Assembly: GCF_000716335.1 (NCBI RefSeq)
Contig: NZ_KL591020.1
Span: 70,651 to 134,650 of the forward strand
Length of the DNA: 64,000 bases
Direction: 5' to 3'
Origin: Streptomyces sp. NRRL S-118
GTDB taxonomy: Bacteria > Actinomycetota > Actinomycetes > Streptomycetales > Streptomycetaceae
Positions 62,580 through 64,000 of the stretch are shown one piece after another. The first letter of the stretch is position 1. The number at the start of each line of letters is the position of its first letter. Made by a program: the position numbers and the translations under genes. Under the pieces are notes generated by a model. It did not search any database and had not been told where the DNA came from. It saw only the letters and a program-made list of their open reading frames with translations.

Positions 62580-63938
62580 CTACGCGCCGCCTTCGCCCCG
62601 CAGCCGCTCGCGCACCTTCTCCACCACGTCCGCGTACCGCGCCTCCGCGCCGTACCGGGTCGGCTCGTAGTAGCGCTTGCCGTGGATGGCGTCGGGGGCG
62701 TACTGCTGGGCGGCGATGCCGCCGGGGACGTCGTGCGGGTACACGTACCCCTGGGCATGGCCCAGCTTGGCGGCGCCCTTGTAGTGGCCGTCCCGCAGGT
62801 GCGGCGGGACCGGGCCTGCCAGCCCGCCCCGGACGTCGGCCTGGGCGGCGGCTATCGCCGTGGTCGCGGTGTTCGACTTCGGCGCCAGCGCGAGGGCGAT
62901 GGTGACGTGGCTCAGGGTCAGCGCCGCCTCCGGGAAGCCGATCATGGCGACGGCCTGTGCCCCGGCGACGGCGAGCGGCAGCGCCGTCGGATCCGCCAGC
63001 CCGATGTCCTCGCTCGCCGAGATCATCAGCCGCCGGGCGATGAACCGGGGGTCCTCCCCCGCCTCGATCATCCGCGCCAGATAGTGCAGGGCCGCGTCCA
63101 CGTCCGAGCCGCGGATCGACTTGATCAGCGCGCTCGCCACGTCGTAGTGCTGGTCGCCGTCCCGGTCGTACTTCACCGCCGCCCGGTCGACCGTCTCCTC
63201 CAGGGTGGCCAGGGTGATCACCGGCTCCCCCTTCGCGATGGCCGCTCCGGCCGCCGCCTCCAGCGCGGTCAGGGCCCGGCGGGCGTCGCCGCCCGCGATC
63301 CGCAGCAGATGCGCCTCGGCGTCCTCCGGGAGTGTCACCGCGCCGCCCAGGCCGCGCTCCTCCGTGAGCGCCCGCCGCAGCAGCCCGCTCACGTCCTCGT
63401 CGGTGAGGGGCTCCAGTGTCAGCAGCAGGGAGCGGGACAGCAGCGGGGAGATGACCGAGAAGTAGGGGTTCTCGGTGGTCGCCGCGATCAGCGTCACCCA
63501 CCGGTTCTCCACGGCCGGCAGCAGTGAGTCCTGCTGGGCCTTGCTGAAGCGGTGGATCTCGTCGAGGAAGAGGACGGTCTCCTTGCCGAAGCCGCCGGCG
63601 GCGCGCCGCGCGCCGTCGATGACCGCGCGCACCTCCTTGACGCCGGCGGTGATCGCCGACAGTTCCACGAACCGCTTGTTGGTCGCCTTGGAGACCACGT
63701 ACGCCAGGGTCGTCTTGCCGGTGCCGGGCGGGCCCCAGAGGATCACGGACGAGGCGCCCGCCGGGCCGCCAGCGCCCTCGCCGACCAGCCGGCGCAGCGG
63801 GGACCCGGGCTTCAGCAGATGCTGCTGGCCGACGACTTCGTCCAGGGTGCGCGGGCGCATCCGGACCGCCAGCGGGCTGCTGGACGGGTCCTTCTCCTGG
63901 CGTTCCTCGGCTGCGGCGGTGAAAAGGTCGGGCTCCAC
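62580..63938 (-). CDS. rarA: Replication-associated recombination protein A (RarA/MgsA) AAA ATPase
   Basis: 452-residue AAA+ ATPase acting at stalled replication forks. [16 protein letters not shown] opens the AAA domain, with Walker [13 protein letters not shown] (about residue 69), Walker [18 protein letters not shown] and sensor [18 protein letters not shown]. The C-terminal tetramerisation domain has [15 protein letters not shown] and [18 protein letters not shown]. The GTG at 63938 is the only upstream start visible. The remaining 62 bases to the window end show nothing identifiable. Confidence 0.95.
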   Translation of the reverse strand: MEPDLFTAAAEERQEKDPSSSPLAVRMRPRTLDEVVGQQHLLKPGSPLRRLVGEGAGGPAGASSVILWGPPGTGKTTLAYVVSKATNKRFVELSAITAGVKEVRAVIDGARRAAGGFGKETVLFLDEIHRFSKAQQDSLLPAVENRWVTLIAATTENPYFSVISPLLSRSLLLTLEPLTDEDVSGLLRRALTEERGLGGAVTLPEDAEAHLLRIAGGDARRALTALEAAAGAAIAKGEPVITLATLEETVDRAAVKYDRDGDQHYDVASALIKSIRGSDVDAALHYLARMIEAGEDPRFIARRLMISASEDIGLADPTALPLAVAGAQAVAMIGFPEAALTLSHVTIALALAPKSNTATTAIAAAQADVRGGLAGPVPPHLRDGHYKGAAKLGHAQGYVYPHDVPGGIAAQQYAPDAIHGKRYYEPTRYGAEARYADVVEKVRERLRGEGGA

Positions 63939-64000
63939 ATCCAGAAGCCTATGTCAGCCCACCGACAGTCCCGGCGGGGCCGGTCGCCCGGCCGTCAGCC

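Overview
The window is a contiguous, very GC-rich stretch of actinobacterial chromosome, almost certainly Streptomyces. The evidence is the strong third-position GC bias, the developmental regulator BldD, an actinobacterial integration host factor (sIHF), a Walker-less PriA, and a housekeeping gene order (rpe, rsmB, fmt, priA, metK, coaBC, rpoZ, gmk, sIHF, pyr, bldD, nusB, efp, aro, mltG, ruvX, alaS, rpsD, rarA) typical of that genus. I saw no tRNA, rRNA, insertion sequence, CRISPR array or prophage. Most long overlapping ORFs in other frames are GC-bias shadows and are left out.

Region 1 (1-14430) is catabolism and transport. It holds the 3' part of a secreted GH18 chitinase, a ROK repressor divergent from an MFS transporter with a shared palindromic operator, an NCS2 nucleobase permease, a GH6 endoglucanase, a DUF5995 protein, and then a coherent minus-strand lysine module. 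That module is an APC amino-acid permease, an Lrp/AsnC regulator, a 5-aminovaleramidase (DavA-like) and a lysine 2-monooxygenase (DavB-like). Two matching clusters of TTGCG boxes, one upstream of the permease-lrp operon and one upstream of davAB, look like the operators of this Lrp protein. An SGNH hydrolase follows.

Region 2 (14431-20700) is a general-stress signalling island. It has a DUF5133 gene, a tightly overlapped stressosome operon (RsbR, RsbS, RsbT, an RsbX-like kinase-phosphatase fusion and an RsbU-like phosphatase), an RsbW-like anti-sigma kinase, and a convergent SigB/SigF-family sigma gene. SigB-type promoter motifs (GNNT, 14-15 bp, GGGTA) precede the DUF5133, anti-sigma and sigma genes.

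Region 3 (20701-35330) carries nucleotide and central housekeeping genes: guaB1, a SorC-type regulator, rpe, rsmB-fmt, an HTH protein, priA, metK, coaBC, rpoZ, gmk and sIHF, then pyrF. Region 4 (34488-44478) is the pyrimidine cluster pyrR-pyrB-pyrC-(membrane protein)-carA-carB-pyrD-pyrF, preceded by a recognisable PyrR-binding RNA element. Divergent from pyrR is bldD, with two abutting BldD boxes over its promoter. Region 5 (45358-58594) runs nusB, efp, an M24-type protein, a P-loop kinase, the aro cluster (aroQ, aroB, aroK, aroC, aroE), mltG, ruvX, alaS and two small membrane proteins.

Region 6 (58783-64000) holds an NB-ARC/TPR ATPase, rpsD, a DUF2470 protein and rarA. The 56-bp gap between rpsD and the DUF2470 gene contains a near-consensus iron box. 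All motif matches were made by eye. Family names come from recognised motifs and remembered family features, not from database searches.
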